DNA of 39,212 nucleotides from contig JAKASI010000010.1 of NCBI GenBank assembly GCA_021828185.1, positions 1 through 39,212 of the forward strand, given 5' to 3'. Positions 6,936 through 15,134 of this stretch are shown here, one piece after another. Position numbers and translations under genes: made by a program. Numbering within the stretch: the stretch's first letter is position 1; every line of letters begins with the position of its first letter. The notes below the pieces were generated by a model. That model was not told where the DNA came from. It searched no databases and saw nothing but the letters and a program-made list of their open reading frames with translations. Origin of the DNA: an archaeon. GTDB taxonomy: Archaea > Thermoproteota > Nitrososphaeria > Nitrososphaerales > UBA183.

Positions 6936-8192
6936 CTAGTGCCAACCGCTCAGGCGCATCGCGGTGACGACCCTGTCCACCGCCAGCGCGAGGGCCGCCC
7001 TTCTGAGGCCGATGTTATCCTTGACCGAGTAGTCGAGGACCTCCTTGAACGCCTTCTTCATCTTGAGCTCCAGCTTCTCGTTCACTGCCTCCTCTGACCA
7101 GTGGTCCCTGTTGAGGTTCTGGACCCATTCGAAATAGGACACCAGGACCCCCCCGGAGTTCGCCAGGATATCCGGCACGACCGCAATCCCGTTCTTTTCA
7201 AGGACGTGGTCTGCAAGCGGGGTTGTGGGCCCGTTGGCTGCCTCGACCACCAGTCGGGCCCTGACCTTTTTTGCGTTGGCCTCGGTTATCTGATTCTCCA
7301 GCGCGGCGGGGACAAGGACGTCCACGTCGGACTCCAGGAGCTCCGCATTCGTGATCTCCTCGGCCCCGGGGATTCTCCCGACCGACCCGTACTTTGCCGC
7401 TGCAGCCTGCAGTTCGGCGAACGACCCAGCCAGCGGCGTGTGGGTTGTCCTGGCCCCCCCGGCCACGTCGCTCACCGCGACGACCTTCGCGCCCATGCTC
7501 ATGAGGGAGTCCACGGTGTTCGACCCGACATTCCCGAATCCCTGGACTGCCACCGTGACGTCCTTGACCTTCTTCTTGAGGAACCTCTGCACCGCCTCCC
7601 TCACGCAGATTGCGACCCCCCTCCCCGTCGCGGCGTTCCTCCCTTCTGAGCCGCCGAGCTCTATCGGCTTGCCGGTCACAGCCGCGGGCTCGTTGTGCCC
7701 CTTGAGCTTCGAGTACTCGTTCATGATCCAAGACATCGTCTGCGCGCTGGTGTTGACATCGGGGGCGGGGATGTCGATGTCAGGGGCGATGTTTCGGTAC
7801 ATGGCGTCGACATACTTCCTTGTCAAGACCTCGAGGTCGTCCTTCGTCAGCTTCGTCGGGTCCACGGTTATCCCTCCCTTCGCCCCGCCGAACGGCACGT
7901 CGATTACAGCTGTCTTCCAGGTCATCCACATCGCCAGTGCCTTCACCTCGCTCATTGCCACCCCTTGGTGGTATCTCAGGCCGCCTTTGTAGGGGCCCCT
8001 GGCGTTGTTGTGCTGGACTCGATAGCCCACGAACGTAGCCGAACTCCCGTTCCTCAGTTTGACGGGGAGCGATACGGTCACCTCCCGGCGGGGGTTCTTG
8101 AGGGTCTCGTAATACTCGGGTTCTATTGTTAGGATGTCTGTCACCGACGCAAGCTGGGCGAGCGCGTTGCTGTACGGGTCCTCCTCGGACAT
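6936..8192 (-). CDS. gdhA: Glutamate dehydrogenase, paralog 1
   Basis: 418 residues from MSEEDP. Oxidative deamination of glutamate to 2-oxoglutarate, or the reverse. GPYKGGLRYH and PFGGAKGGI (catalytic Lys about 105) form the substrate domain, and VAVQGFGNVGSNT (GxGxxG) begins the NAD(P) Rossmann domain. The usual C-terminal helices follow. The frame extends 22 codons further upstream, but ATG 8192 is chosen because it starts the conserved region and a TATA-like box (8213-8224, minus strand) lies 27 nt before it. A second GDH lies at 13800-15089. Cofactor preference cannot be assigned by eye. Confidence 0.95.
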   Translation of the reverse strand: MSEEDPYSNALAQLASVTDILTIEPEYYETLKNPRREVTVSLPVKLRNGSSATFVGYRVQHNNARGPYKGGLRYHQGVAMSEVKALAMWMTWKTAVIDVPFGGAKGGITVDPTKLTKDDLEVLTRKYVDAMYRNIAPDIDIPAPDVNTSAQTMSWIMNEYSKLKGHNEPAAVTGKPIELGGSEGRNAATGRGVAICVREAVQRFLKKKVKDVTVAVQGFGNVGSNTVDSLMSMGAKVVAVSDVAGGARTTHTPLAGSFAELQAAAAKYGSVGRIPGAEEITNAELLESDVDVLVPAALENQITEANAKKVRARLVVEAANGPTTPLADHVLEKNGIAVVPDILANSGGVLVSYFEWVQNLNRDHWSEEAVNEKLELKMKKAFKEVLDYSVKDNIGLRRAALALAVDRVVTAMRLSGWH

Positions 8193-8212
8193 GCGGCGAG
8201 CGCGCCCCGGGC

Positions 8213-8267
8213 CGTGTATTTGTCCCTTTGTCGGACTCCCCTGCCGCCGCTCCGCCAACCATTAAAT
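8213..8267. promoter_or_regulatory. Divergent promoters for gdhA-1 and the Rieske operon
   Basis: Minus-strand ACAAATACAC (8215-8224) precedes GDH ATG 8192 by 27 nt. Plus-strand ATTAAAT (8261-8267) precedes GTG 8293 by about 29 nt. Both predict leaderless transcripts. Confidence 0.6.
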
Positions 8268-8292
8268 CGCCATCCTGGTCGCGCCCCCAGCA

Positions 8293-8550
8293 GTGAGGGC
8301 CTCTTTCCTTGTCGCCGGCCTTGTCCTCTGCCTCGCAGGCGCGGGGGTCGTGCTCTATCAATTCTCCGAAAGCTGCGAAGGCAGCGCCCTGGCGAACGCC
8401 AACTGGATCTACCCCTGGTGCAGCGACGTGCTCGACCACGTCAACTTCACTTTCGTGGGGGTCGTGGCGCTTTTCGCGGGAGTGGTGGTCTTGGCTCTCG
8501 GGGGCCCTCTCCACTGGACCCTTGAGCCGTCAAAGGAGGAGGCTGCATGA
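8293..8550 (+). CDS. Small two-helix membrane protein upstream of Rieske protein
   Basis: 85 residues. Two hydrophobic segments (about 3-23 and 53-73) are separated by a short loop with two Cys residues (SESCEG and YPWCSD) that probably faces outside and could form a disulfide. I do not recognise the family. Its TGA stop overlaps the ATG of the next gene (ATGA), so the two are translationally coupled. It is likely an accessory or assembly partner of the Rieske protein. Confidence 0.7.
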   Translation: MRASFLVAGLVLCLAGAGVVLYQFSESCEGSALANANWIYPWCSDVLDHVNFTFVGVVALFAGVVVLALGGPLHWTLEPSKEEAA

Positions 8551-9488
8551 CGAGCCGGACAGAACCCGCGGGGAGGGGGATGTCAAAGAAGGGCGCGCGG
8601 AGCTCCCTCGACCGGCTGCAGGTCGGAATCGGGATCCTCCTCGTCCTCTGCGGGACTGCCGGCGGGTATCTCCTCGCCACCGATGGGTCCCTTTGGAACC
8701 TCGCGCTGTCGCACGCGCTGGGGCTGGTCGTCGTCGTCCTTGTGGACCTTACAGTGGGACTGCTGAGCCTGTTCTCCTACAGGCGCATCTACGTCCCCAG
8801 TCTTGCGGCCGCCGTCCTGGGGATCGTCCTCCAGCTGGGAGACATCCTGACCGCGCCTCAGTACCACATGACGGTCCAATACTTCGCGTCGTATCTCTTC
8901 GGCCTCTGGCCGTTCGACCTGATGCTCGCAGTCCAACTCGCCGTCCTCGTCCTCGGAGTCGCAGGGAGGAGGCACGCACTGTACCTCGCGAGGCGCAGGA
9001 GCCGGAGAGGCACGGAGCTGGAATACTCACGGCGCGGATTCCTGAAGTCGATGGGGGTGTTCGGGGTCCTCGTGGGGTTCGTCGCCGTCATCAGCTCGGT
9101 CAAGCTGCCGGTGTCCAGCCCGACCACCACCACGACTACGAGCCAGGGCGGGTTCCCGGCCGGCGCGATTGCCAGGAAGAGCTCGCTGGCAGTCGGCACG
9201 CCCGTCTATTTCGACTACCCGAGCGGGTATCCTAACATGCTCGTGCTCCAGGCTGACGGTTCTCTCCTGGCGTTCAGCATGCTCTGCACTCACGTCTGCT
9301 GCACCCTGCAGTACGTCCCGGCCCTGAAGGAGCTGGGTTGCCCCTGTCACGGGTCGATCTTCAGTTCGACCGGCAAGGTCGTCCAAGGCCCGGCAGGTTC
9401 AGACCTTCCTCAGGTCACGCTGAGGGTCGACTCCAACGGCTTCATCTTCCCCACGGGAATCCCCGACCCCGGACCATGCCTCCCCTAG
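8547..9488 (+). CDS. Rieske iron-sulfur protein fused to a four-helix membrane domain
   Basis: 313 residues. Residues 20-140 hold four hydrophobic helices. A positively charged linker (RRHALYLARRRSRRG) leads to SRRGFLKSMG at 161-170, a twin-arginine motif, followed by a fifth helix (about 169-187). After a Thr-rich spacer comes the Rieske domain. Box I CTHVCC gives ligands C247 and H249 with C252; box II CPCHGS gives C265 and H268 with C267. This binds a [2Fe-2S] cluster on the outer membrane face, likely passing electrons from quinol to an oxidase or a periplasmic carrier. Rieske subunits normally have one N-terminal helix, so the extra domain is unusual. A short palindrome TCCCCTAGGGGA covers the stop codon. 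Confidence 0.9.
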   Translation: MTSRTEPAGRGMSKKGARSSLDRLQVGIGILLVLCGTAGGYLLATDGSLWNLALSHALGLVVVVLVDLTVGLLSLFSYRRIYVPSLAAAVLGIVLQLGDILTAPQYHMTVQYFASYLFGLWPFDLMLAVQLAVLVLGVAGRRHALYLARRRSRRGTELEYSRRGFLKSMGVFGVLVGFVAVISSVKLPVSSPTTTTTTSQGGFPAGAIARKSSLAVGTPVYFDYPSGYPNMLVLQADGSLLAFSMLCTHVCCTLQYVPALKELGCPCHGSIFSSTGKVVQGPAGSDLPQVTLRVDSNGFIFPTGIPDPGPCLP

Positions 9489-9496
9489 GGGAAAAG

Positions 9497-9533
9497 TTGA
9501 AATACCATCGATATCGGGAAAGCGATATCGGTA
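9497..9533 (+). promoter_or_regulatory. PadR operon promoter with duplicated CGATATCG operator
   Basis: A TTGAAATA box (9497-9504) is followed by two copies of the 8-bp palindrome CGATATCG (9509-9516 and 9523-9530), 14 bp apart centre to centre, between the box and PadR ATG 9541. They lie over the predicted transcription start, where a repressor would block transcription. Autoregulation by PadR is inferred. Confidence 0.6.
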
Positions 9534-9540
9534 AACTGGA

Positions 9541-9975
9541 ATGTTCAACTCCGACTGGGCCAAGCGCAGCCACAAAGGACTTCGGCGCTGGGTCCTCTAT
9601 ATCGTGAGAGACAGCCCGAAGTCCGGGGCAGAAATCATGGACGTAATGGAGGCAAACCTCCAAGGGTGGTGGAGGCCCTCTCCCGGTTCGATCTACCCCC
9701 TACTGAAGAACATGGTGGCCGAAGGGGTCCTCCAACGTTCGCAGGACGACAAGTACACGTTGACTCCGGCGGGCAGAGAGGAGGTGGACCACCCGTGGCC
9801 TTGGGCAGACCGACACGGTCCTGCTCCGACGTCGGTCGAGGGGGCCATTGAAGTCATATCGAGTTATACTTCCTTTCTTGAAGATCTTTCACGTTCGAAA
9901 GATCCCAAACTGGACGAGAATACCAAACATATTAGGGAACTCGCCGGCAGACTGGCCAAAATCGGGGGAAGTTGA
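9541..9975 (+). CDS. PadR-family transcriptional regulator
   Basis: 144 residues. Winged-helix DNA-binding domain (about 8-85): WVLYIVRDSPKSGAEIMDVM and GSIYPLLKNMVAEGVLQ are the typical helix-turn-helix and recognition-helix region, followed by the wing (KYTLTPAGREEV). The C-terminal part (about 100-144) is a short dimerisation helix. It is first gene of an operon with an ABC exporter; its TGA overlaps the ATG of the ATPase gene. PadR proteins of this kind often repress an adjacent drug exporter until a ligand binds. The paired CGATATCG palindromes upstream are the likely operator. Confidence 0.88.
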   Translation: MFNSDWAKRSHKGLRRWVLYIVRDSPKSGAEIMDVMEANLQGWWRPSPGSIYPLLKNMVAEGVLQRSQDDKYTLTPAGREEVDHPWPWADRHGPAPTSVEGAIEVISSYTSFLEDLSRSKDPKLDENTKHIRELAGRLAKIGGS

Positions 9976-10979
9976 TGAGCCAGCAGTCGATCGTCAGGGT
10001 GGAGGGACTATCGAAGTCCTTCGGGTCGTTGAGGGCCGTGGACGGGGTCACCTTCGACATCAAGGAGGGGGAGATCTTCGGGTTCCTGGGCCCCAACGGG
10101 GCAGGGAAGACCACGACAATCAGCATGCTCACCACACTCATCACCCCTTCCGGAGGGAACGCGGTGATCGACGGCCTTGACATCCACAAGCATGCCACCG
10201 AGGTCCGCAGGACCGTGGGGGTGGTCCCCCAAGAATACACCGCGGATGAAGACCTGACGGGGCTTCAGAACATCTTGCTCTGTGCCGACCTGTACGGCCT
10301 GCCGAGGAGCGACTCGAAGCCGCATGCGATGGAGCTGCTGAAGCTCGTGGGGCTGGAGGACGCGGCCGACAGGAAGGTCAGCACCTACTCCGGGGGCATG
10401 AGGAGGAGGCTCGAGCTGGCGAGCGGGCTGATCAACTATCCGAAGCTCCTCTTCCTGGACGAGCCGACACTGGGCCTCGACGTCCAGACCAGGACGGCAG
10501 TGTGGGACTACATCAGGATGCTGAAGGAGGAGTACAGGATGACCCTCTTCCTTACCACCCACTACCTCGAGGAGGCAGACTCCCTCTGCGACAGGATCGC
10601 CATCATCGACCACGGCCACATAATCAGGATAGGGACCCCGACGGAGCTCAAGGCGAGCATCGGCGGGGACATCATCGTGGTCGGGGTAGCCGAGTCCGGC
10701 CATGACATCTCGGCCGACATACAGAAGATCCCGCTCGTCAAGGAAGTGAAGAAGTCTGACCACGAGTACAGGATAAAGTCCGAGGCGGGGGAGGAGTCCT
10801 CGATCCAGATCATAGACCTGATAAGGTCCAAGGGGCTCCACGTGACCAAGATCTCTCTGACGAAGCCCACCCTGGACGAGGCGTACCTCGAGTTCACCGG
10901 CAGGACCATTCGTGACGAGGAGGCCAACAAGATGGACGCGTTCAAGCAGCGGGTGACCGTGATGAGGGCGCGAAGGTGA
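9975..10979 (+). CDS. ABC transporter ATP-binding protein (DrrA/CcmA-like exporter)
   Basis: 334 residues. Walker A GPNGAGKTT at 39-47, Q-loop in VVPQEY, signature YSGGMRRRLELA, Walker B LLFLDEPTLGLD and switch His in TTHYLEEAD are all intact. The C-terminal 90 residues are the DrrA-type extension (DIIVVGVAES..., then KPTLDEAYLEFTG). It powers export by the ABC-2 permease encoded next. The substrate is unknown; drugs, lipids or polysaccharides are typical. ATG 9975 overlaps the PadR stop as TGATG. Confidence 0.93.
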   Translation: MSQQSIVRVEGLSKSFGSLRAVDGVTFDIKEGEIFGFLGPNGAGKTTTISMLTTLITPSGGNAVIDGLDIHKHATEVRRTVGVVPQEYTADEDLTGLQNILLCADLYGLPRSDSKPHAMELLKLVGLEDAADRKVSTYSGGMRRRLELASGLINYPKLLFLDEPTLGLDVQTRTAVWDYIRMLKEEYRMTLFLTTHYLEEADSLCDRIAIIDHGHIIRIGTPTELKASIGGDIIVVGVAESGHDISADIQKIPLVKEVKKSDHEYRIKSEAGEESSIQIIDLIRSKGLHVTKISLTKPTLDEAYLEFTGRTIRDEEANKMDAFKQRVTVMRARR

Positions 10980-10989
10980 CGAATGGAAG

Positions 10990-11946
10990 ATGACCGAAGA
11001 CCTGGCAAGATCAACAGTCACTGCACAGGAGCAAGTGGTCGAAGAGAAGGAGCAGGCCCGCGAGCGGGCGTTCAGGACGGCCCCGAAGGTCAACAAGAGC
11101 CCCCTGCACGGCCTCTGGGCGCTGACGAACCGCGATCTTGTGAAGTGGTATAAGAACCCGATTCAGCTGATCATCTCGTTGATCCAGCCGGTCGTCTGGC
11201 TGGGGCTGTTCGGGAAGGCGTTCAACATCACTGGGCTCTTCTCGAGCCAGCCGGGGGTCACTCAGGCTGAAATCAACGCGGTGAACCTCGGGACCTTCGG
11301 TACCGCCAACTACTTCTCGTATCTCGGGGCCGGGATGCTGGCGTTCATCATACTCTTCACCGCGGCTTTCGCCGGGATGTCCGTCGTCTGGGACAGGAGG
11401 TTCGGTTTCATGAACAAGGCCATGAGCACCCCGGTGGGCCGCGGGGCCATAGTCACCGGGAAGGTGTTGCAGAGCGTCGTCCGTTCGCTTATTCAGGCGG
11501 CGATTGTCCTGGTGATCGCCGTCGCGCTCGGAATGGACACTGCCAGCTTCAGCGTCTTCACAGTCGCCGGTTCCTTCGTCATCCTCTTCCTGATGGCCTT
11601 CGGGCTCTCGTCCCTGTTCGTGATGCTCGCCCTCAGGTCGAGCGACTGGCAGACGCAGATGGCGGTGATCAACCTCCTCAACCTCCCTCTCCTCTTCGCG
11701 AGCAACGCCATGCTCCCCGTGAAGATAATGCCCGGCTGGCTCCAGTCTGTCATCAGGTACAACCCGGTCAGCTACGCGGTGGACGGGGTCAGGCAGATGC
11801 TCCTGGGCGCCGGCTCTGGCGCATCGGCCGCCGCCGGCTACTCTGCCCTGGCGCCCCTCTGGGTCGACTTCACTGTCTTGGTGGGGTTTGCCGCGCTGCT
11901 TTCGATACTCGGCATAGTGATGTCCTGGAAGCTGCTGTCGAAGTAG
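10990..11946 (+). CDS. ABC-2 type permease (DrrB-like)
   Basis: 318 residues. A charged cytoplasmic N-terminus (about 1-50) precedes six hydrophobic segments of the ABC-2 fold. Typical features are LVKWYKNPIQLIISLIQPVVWL in the first helix region, GFMNKAMSTPVGR in the coupling-helix region, and NPVSYAVDGVRQ before the last helix. It forms the membrane channel for the ATPase encoded 10 bp upstream, in one operon with PadR. It ends directly against the convergent aldolase gene, with no gap. Confidence 0.9.
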   Translation: MTEDLARSTVTAQEQVVEEKEQARERAFRTAPKVNKSPLHGLWALTNRDLVKWYKNPIQLIISLIQPVVWLGLFGKAFNITGLFSSQPGVTQAEINAVNLGTFGTANYFSYLGAGMLAFIILFTAAFAGMSVVWDRRFGFMNKAMSTPVGRGAIVTGKVLQSVVRSLIQAAIVLVIAVALGMDTASFSVFTVAGSFVILFLMAFGLSSLFVMLALRSSDWQTQMAVINLLNLPLLFASNAMLPVKIMPGWLQSVIRYNPVSYAVDGVRQMLLGAGSGASAAAGYSALAPLWVDFTVLVGFAALLSILGIVMSWKLLSK

Positions 11947-12705
11947 CTACCCCGTCCCTGCGAAGATAACCTTCCTCAGCTTCTCCGCCATCGCCACCGG
12001 GTCCTCGTTCTGCCAGACGTTCCTTCCCACTGCCAGCCCGGTCCCTCCTGCCTCTATCACCCCTCTGACCTGGCGAAGGAAGTCGTCGTCGGTCGGGGCC
12101 TTGGGCCCACCGCTCATGAAGACCCTGACTCCCCCCGCCGACTTCACGGCCCAGGAGAAGCTCGCGGGGTCTCCGGTGTACTTGATCTTCACCGCATCCG
12201 CCCCCAGCTCCAGTCCGGTCCTGGCTGCATAGGCGACCATATCCTTCGAGGTGTCGTTCTGGACCGCGGCTCCTCGGGGGTAGATCCAGGCTATCGCGGC
12301 TATCCCTCTCCTGTGGGCGTCTTCCTGGATCGCGCCGAACTCCTTGAGCATCTCGGCTTCGAACTGGCTCCCCAGGTAGACCGTGTACCCCACCCCCTTG
12401 GCCCCGAGTGACACCGCGTGTTCCACGGTGCACACTTGCCTCGAAATCGGTTCCCCTTTGGGGAGGGCTGTCTTCCCGTTAACCTTGATGATCAGGGGGA
12501 CCCGTCCGTCGTAGAACCTCTCGGCCGTCCCCTTCTGGAAGATCACCCCGTTGAACTTCCCCTTCGCCGCTATGTCCATGATGTATGACGGGTCCACGTT
12601 CTTGTCGTCGAAGTCCGTCGACGGCCCGTGCTCGAGCCCCTGGTCATAGGCGAGCAGCATGCTCCTCCCGTCCTTGAGGAAGGGGGCCATCCGGTCCTGT
12701 TTCAT
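11947..12705 (-). CDS. Fructose-1,6-bisphosphate aldolase, archaeal class I (DhnA type)
   Basis: 252 residues, TIM-barrel Schiff-base aldolase. LLAYDQGLEHGP near the N-terminus, WIYPRGAA, the Lys-rich strand AVKIKYTGDP (Schiff-base Lys is K173 or K175) and the phosphate loop FMSGGPKA match the archaeal DhnA family. It cleaves or forms fructose-1,6-bisphosphate. The related enzyme 2-amino-3,7-dideoxy-D-threo-hept-6-ulosonate synthase is the main alternative, but the FBPase gene next door favours the glycolytic role. The ATG start is supported by a TTAAATAG box (12726-12733, minus strand) about 25 nt upstream. Confidence 0.85.
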   Translation of the reverse strand: MKQDRMAPFLKDGRSMLLAYDQGLEHGPSTDFDDKNVDPSYIMDIAAKGKFNGVIFQKGTAERFYDGRVPLIIKVNGKTALPKGEPISRQVCTVEHAVSLGAKGVGYTVYLGSQFEAEMLKEFGAIQEDAHRRGIAAIAWIYPRGAAVQNDTSKDMVAYAARTGLELGADAVKIKYTGDPASFSWAVKSAGGVRVFMSGGPKAPTDDDFLRQVRGVIEAGGTGLAVGRNVWQNEDPVAMAEKLRKVIFAGTG

Positions 12706-12725
12706 GGCCCGAACCCGCCCGCACG

Positions 12726-12787
12726 CTATTTAACAGGTTTGCCTCTCCGCTCCACCTCATCGAAGGCCGGCTCCATACCTCTAAAAG
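12726..12787. promoter_or_regulatory. Divergent promoters of aldolase and FBPase genes
   Basis: Minus-strand TTAAATAG (12726-12733) serves the aldolase. Plus-strand CTCTAAAAG (about 12778-12786) lies about 33 nt before FBPase TTG 12816. Confidence 0.55.
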
Positions 12788-12815
12788 TCGGAGACGATGG
12801 CAGCACGGTGTCGAC

Positions 12816-13709
12816 TTGAAGCTGGACGAGTTCCTCAGGCTCAACGCCCCGGACGACCTTGCGCCCTTGACGGCCGCCATAGCCAACTCCAGCATAACGG
12901 TGTGGGACAACATCCCGTCAAAGTCGGGACTCCTCTCCTCGACCAACCCGTCAGGGGAGACCCAGAAGGCCATAGACGTGTTCGCCAACGACGTCTTCGC
13001 TGAGACCCTCACGGCCACCGGGTACGCTTCAGAGGTGGCGTCCGAGGAGATGTCCGAGCCGGCGGAAGGGAAGGGGCGCGTGAGCGTAGCCATGGACCCA
13101 CTCGACGGAAGCTCGAACGTCGAGACAAACAACCCCCTCGGCAGCATATTCGGGTTCTATTCGAAGAAGCTCCCGGCGTCCGGCAGGAACCTCCTGGGCG
13201 CGCTGTACGTGACCTACGGCAACGTAATCACCCTCACGTTCACCTTCGGCAAGGGGGTCCACAGGTTCGTGGCTGTCAGGGAAGGTCAGAAGATGACCTT
13301 CGAGTTGCTCGGGGTCAACCTGAGGCTCCCCGACAAGCCGGAGGTCTACGGGTTCGGAGGGTTCCGGAGCGAGTGGATCCCACAGGTGAGAGACTTCGTC
13401 GACTCCCTGGAGGGGAGGGGACTCAGGACCAGGTACTGCGGGACCTTCGTCGGAGACTACAACCAGGTCCTGGCCAGGGGAGGGGTCTTCGCATACCCGG
13501 AGCTCCTGAAAAAGCCGAAGGGGAAGCTCCGCATCCTCTACGAGACCGCGCCGATGGCGTTCATCAACGAGCAGGCGGGCGGGTACGCCAGCGACGGGAG
13601 AATGAACATCTTGGACATCGAGCCGGCGTCCTTGGCGGAGACGTCTCCGGCGTACATCGGGAGCGCTTCGCTGGTCGAGGAACTGGAGGGCAGGGTCTCC
13701 TCGCGCTGA
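12816..13709 (+). CDS. fbp: Fructose-1,6-bisphosphatase, class I
   Basis: 297 residues. Metal-binding SEE (about 76-78) and DPLDGSSN (94-101) are the catalytic signature. RYCGTFVGDYNQVLARGGVFAYPE and ETAPMAFINEQAGGYASDG are characteristic of class I FBPase rather than inositol monophosphatase. It removes the 1-phosphate in gluconeogenesis. Many archaea use the bifunctional type V FBP aldolase/phosphatase instead, so a separate class I enzyme beside a DhnA aldolase is notable. It is somewhat shorter than bacterial forms (about 330). The TTG start directly precedes KLDEFL. Confidence 0.93.
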   Translation: MKLDEFLRLNAPDDLAPLTAAIANSSITVWDNIPSKSGLLSSTNPSGETQKAIDVFANDVFAETLTATGYASEVASEEMSEPAEGKGRVSVAMDPLDGSSNVETNNPLGSIFGFYSKKLPASGRNLLGALYVTYGNVITLTFTFGKGVHRFVAVREGQKMTFELLGVNLRLPDKPEVYGFGGFRSEWIPQVRDFVDSLEGRGLRTRYCGTFVGDYNQVLARGGVFAYPELLKKPKGKLRILYETAPMAFINEQAGGYASDGRMNILDIEPASLAETSPAYIGSASLVEELEGRVSSR

Positions 13710-13799
13710 GCTCGTCCGTGGCTCCTGCTGGGGCTTTTCAAAAACAGTAGAGGCGCGCCTTCGGGAATTGTCCGACGGCGCCCTGCTTGTGCGTTGGTT

Positions 13800-15089
13800 T
13801 TATGGGAAGACTCCGAGCGTCTTGACCGCGTCTGCGACCCTGCCGACACCGACTATCATGGCGCCGGCCCGCATGTCCACGTCGTGCTTCAGGCTGGCGG
13901 AATGTACGTCCTTGAACGCTGACGTGATCTTCTTCTCCAGCATGGAGTTGACTTCGTCCTCGTTCCAGTAGTTCCTCTCCAAGTTCTGCACCCACTCCAG
14001 GTAGCTAACTATGACTCCACCGGAGTTGGCCAGGATGTCGGGGATCACGAAGACCTCGTTGGCATGCAGGATCTTGTCGGCCTCCGGGGTCGTGGGCCCG
14101 TTGGCGCACTCGGCTATGACCTTGGCCCTGATTCCTTTGGCTGTGTCTGGGAGGATGGCGTTCTCAAGGGCCGCAGGACTGAGGATGTCGACATCCATCT
14201 GCAGGAGTTCCTTGTCCGAGATCTGCTGGCTTCCAGGGAAGCCCACCACCGACCCGGTCTTCTCCTTGTATTTGATGAGCTTGTTGGCGTCCATCCCTGT
14301 CTTGCTCATGATGGAACCCTTCGAGTCGCTGGCCCCCATGAGCTTCGGTCCGTAGGTCTGCAGGATCTCCGCGAAGTTCGAGCCGGCGTTGCCGAATCCT
14401 TGGACTGCGAATGTCGCCTTCTTCAGGTCGACCTTGTTCACCTTGGCAGCCTCGACGGTGCAGTACACCGCTCCCCTCCCTGTGGCCTTGTCTCTTCCAA
14501 GAGAGCCCCCGAGGGAGACCGGTTTGCCCGTAATCACCCCTGGCGACATGAAGCCCACGAGAGTGCTGTAGGTGTCGAGGATCCACGCCATGGTCTGGGC
14601 GTTCGTGTAGACGTCGGGCGCAGGGATGTCCTTGTAGGGCCCGATGATGGGCGCGATGGCTGCGCCGTAGCGCCGGGTCATCCGCTCCAGTTCCCCTTCG
14701 GACATGTGCTTGGGGTCGCATATGATTCCTCCCTTTGCACCGCCGTAGGGGATGTTGGCGACGCTTGTCTTCCAGGTCATCCAGGCGGACAGCGCCTTCA
14801 CTTCGTCGAGTGTGACGTTCGGGTGGTATCTGATCCCTCCCTTGAACGGCCCCCTGGCGTCGTTGTACTGGACCCTGTACCCTGTGAAGACTCGAGTTTC
14901 TCCGTCGTCCATCTTCACCGGGAGTGATACCGTGAGCTGCCTCTTCGGGCTGGCTAGGATCTGGTGAATCCCTTCATCCAGCTTCAGGTACTCGGCAGCT
15001 ATCCTCAGCTGCTCGAGGGCGTTTTCGAACGGGTTTGGTTTGACTTGCTGTGTCTGTTGCATTGATTTCGCTTCGTATTTTTGAGCCAT
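13800..15089 (-). CDS. gdhA: Glutamate dehydrogenase, paralog 2
   Basis: 429 residues. Same architecture as the copy at 6936-8192: GPFKGGIRYH, PYGGAKGGI with the catalytic Lys, FAVQGFGNAGSNF for the dinucleotide fold (Ala replaces Val in the GxGxxG core). The N-terminus has a short Gln-rich leader (MAQKYEAKSMQQTQQ) absent from paralog 1. The two differ enough to be old paralogs, perhaps split between NAD and NADP or between assimilation and catabolism. ATG 15089 is preceded at 26 nt by a strong ATTTATA box. Confidence 0.95.
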   Translation of the reverse strand: MAQKYEAKSMQQTQQVKPNPFENALEQLRIAAEYLKLDEGIHQILASPKRQLTVSLPVKMDDGETRVFTGYRVQYNDARGPFKGGIRYHPNVTLDEVKALSAWMTWKTSVANIPYGGAKGGIICDPKHMSEGELERMTRRYGAAIAPIIGPYKDIPAPDVYTNAQTMAWILDTYSTLVGFMSPGVITGKPVSLGGSLGRDKATGRGAVYCTVEAAKVNKVDLKKATFAVQGFGNAGSNFAEILQTYGPKLMGASDSKGSIMSKTGMDANKLIKYKEKTGSVVGFPGSQQISDKELLQMDVDILSPAALENAILPDTAKGIRAKVIAECANGPTTPEADKILHANEVFVIPDILANSGGVIVSYLEWVQNLERNYWNEDEVNSMLEKKITSAFKDVHSASLKHDVDMRAGAMIVGVGRVADAVKTLGVFP

Positions 15090-15110
15090 ATTCAGCGCCC
15101 TTTTAACATT

Positions 15111-15119
15111 GTATAAATC
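15111..15119 (-). promoter_or_regulatory. TATA box of gdhA-2
   Basis: GATTTATAC on the minus strand is centred about 26 nt before ATG 15089, giving a leaderless message. Confidence 0.7.
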
Positions 15120-15134
15120 GAATATACTCAGTTC

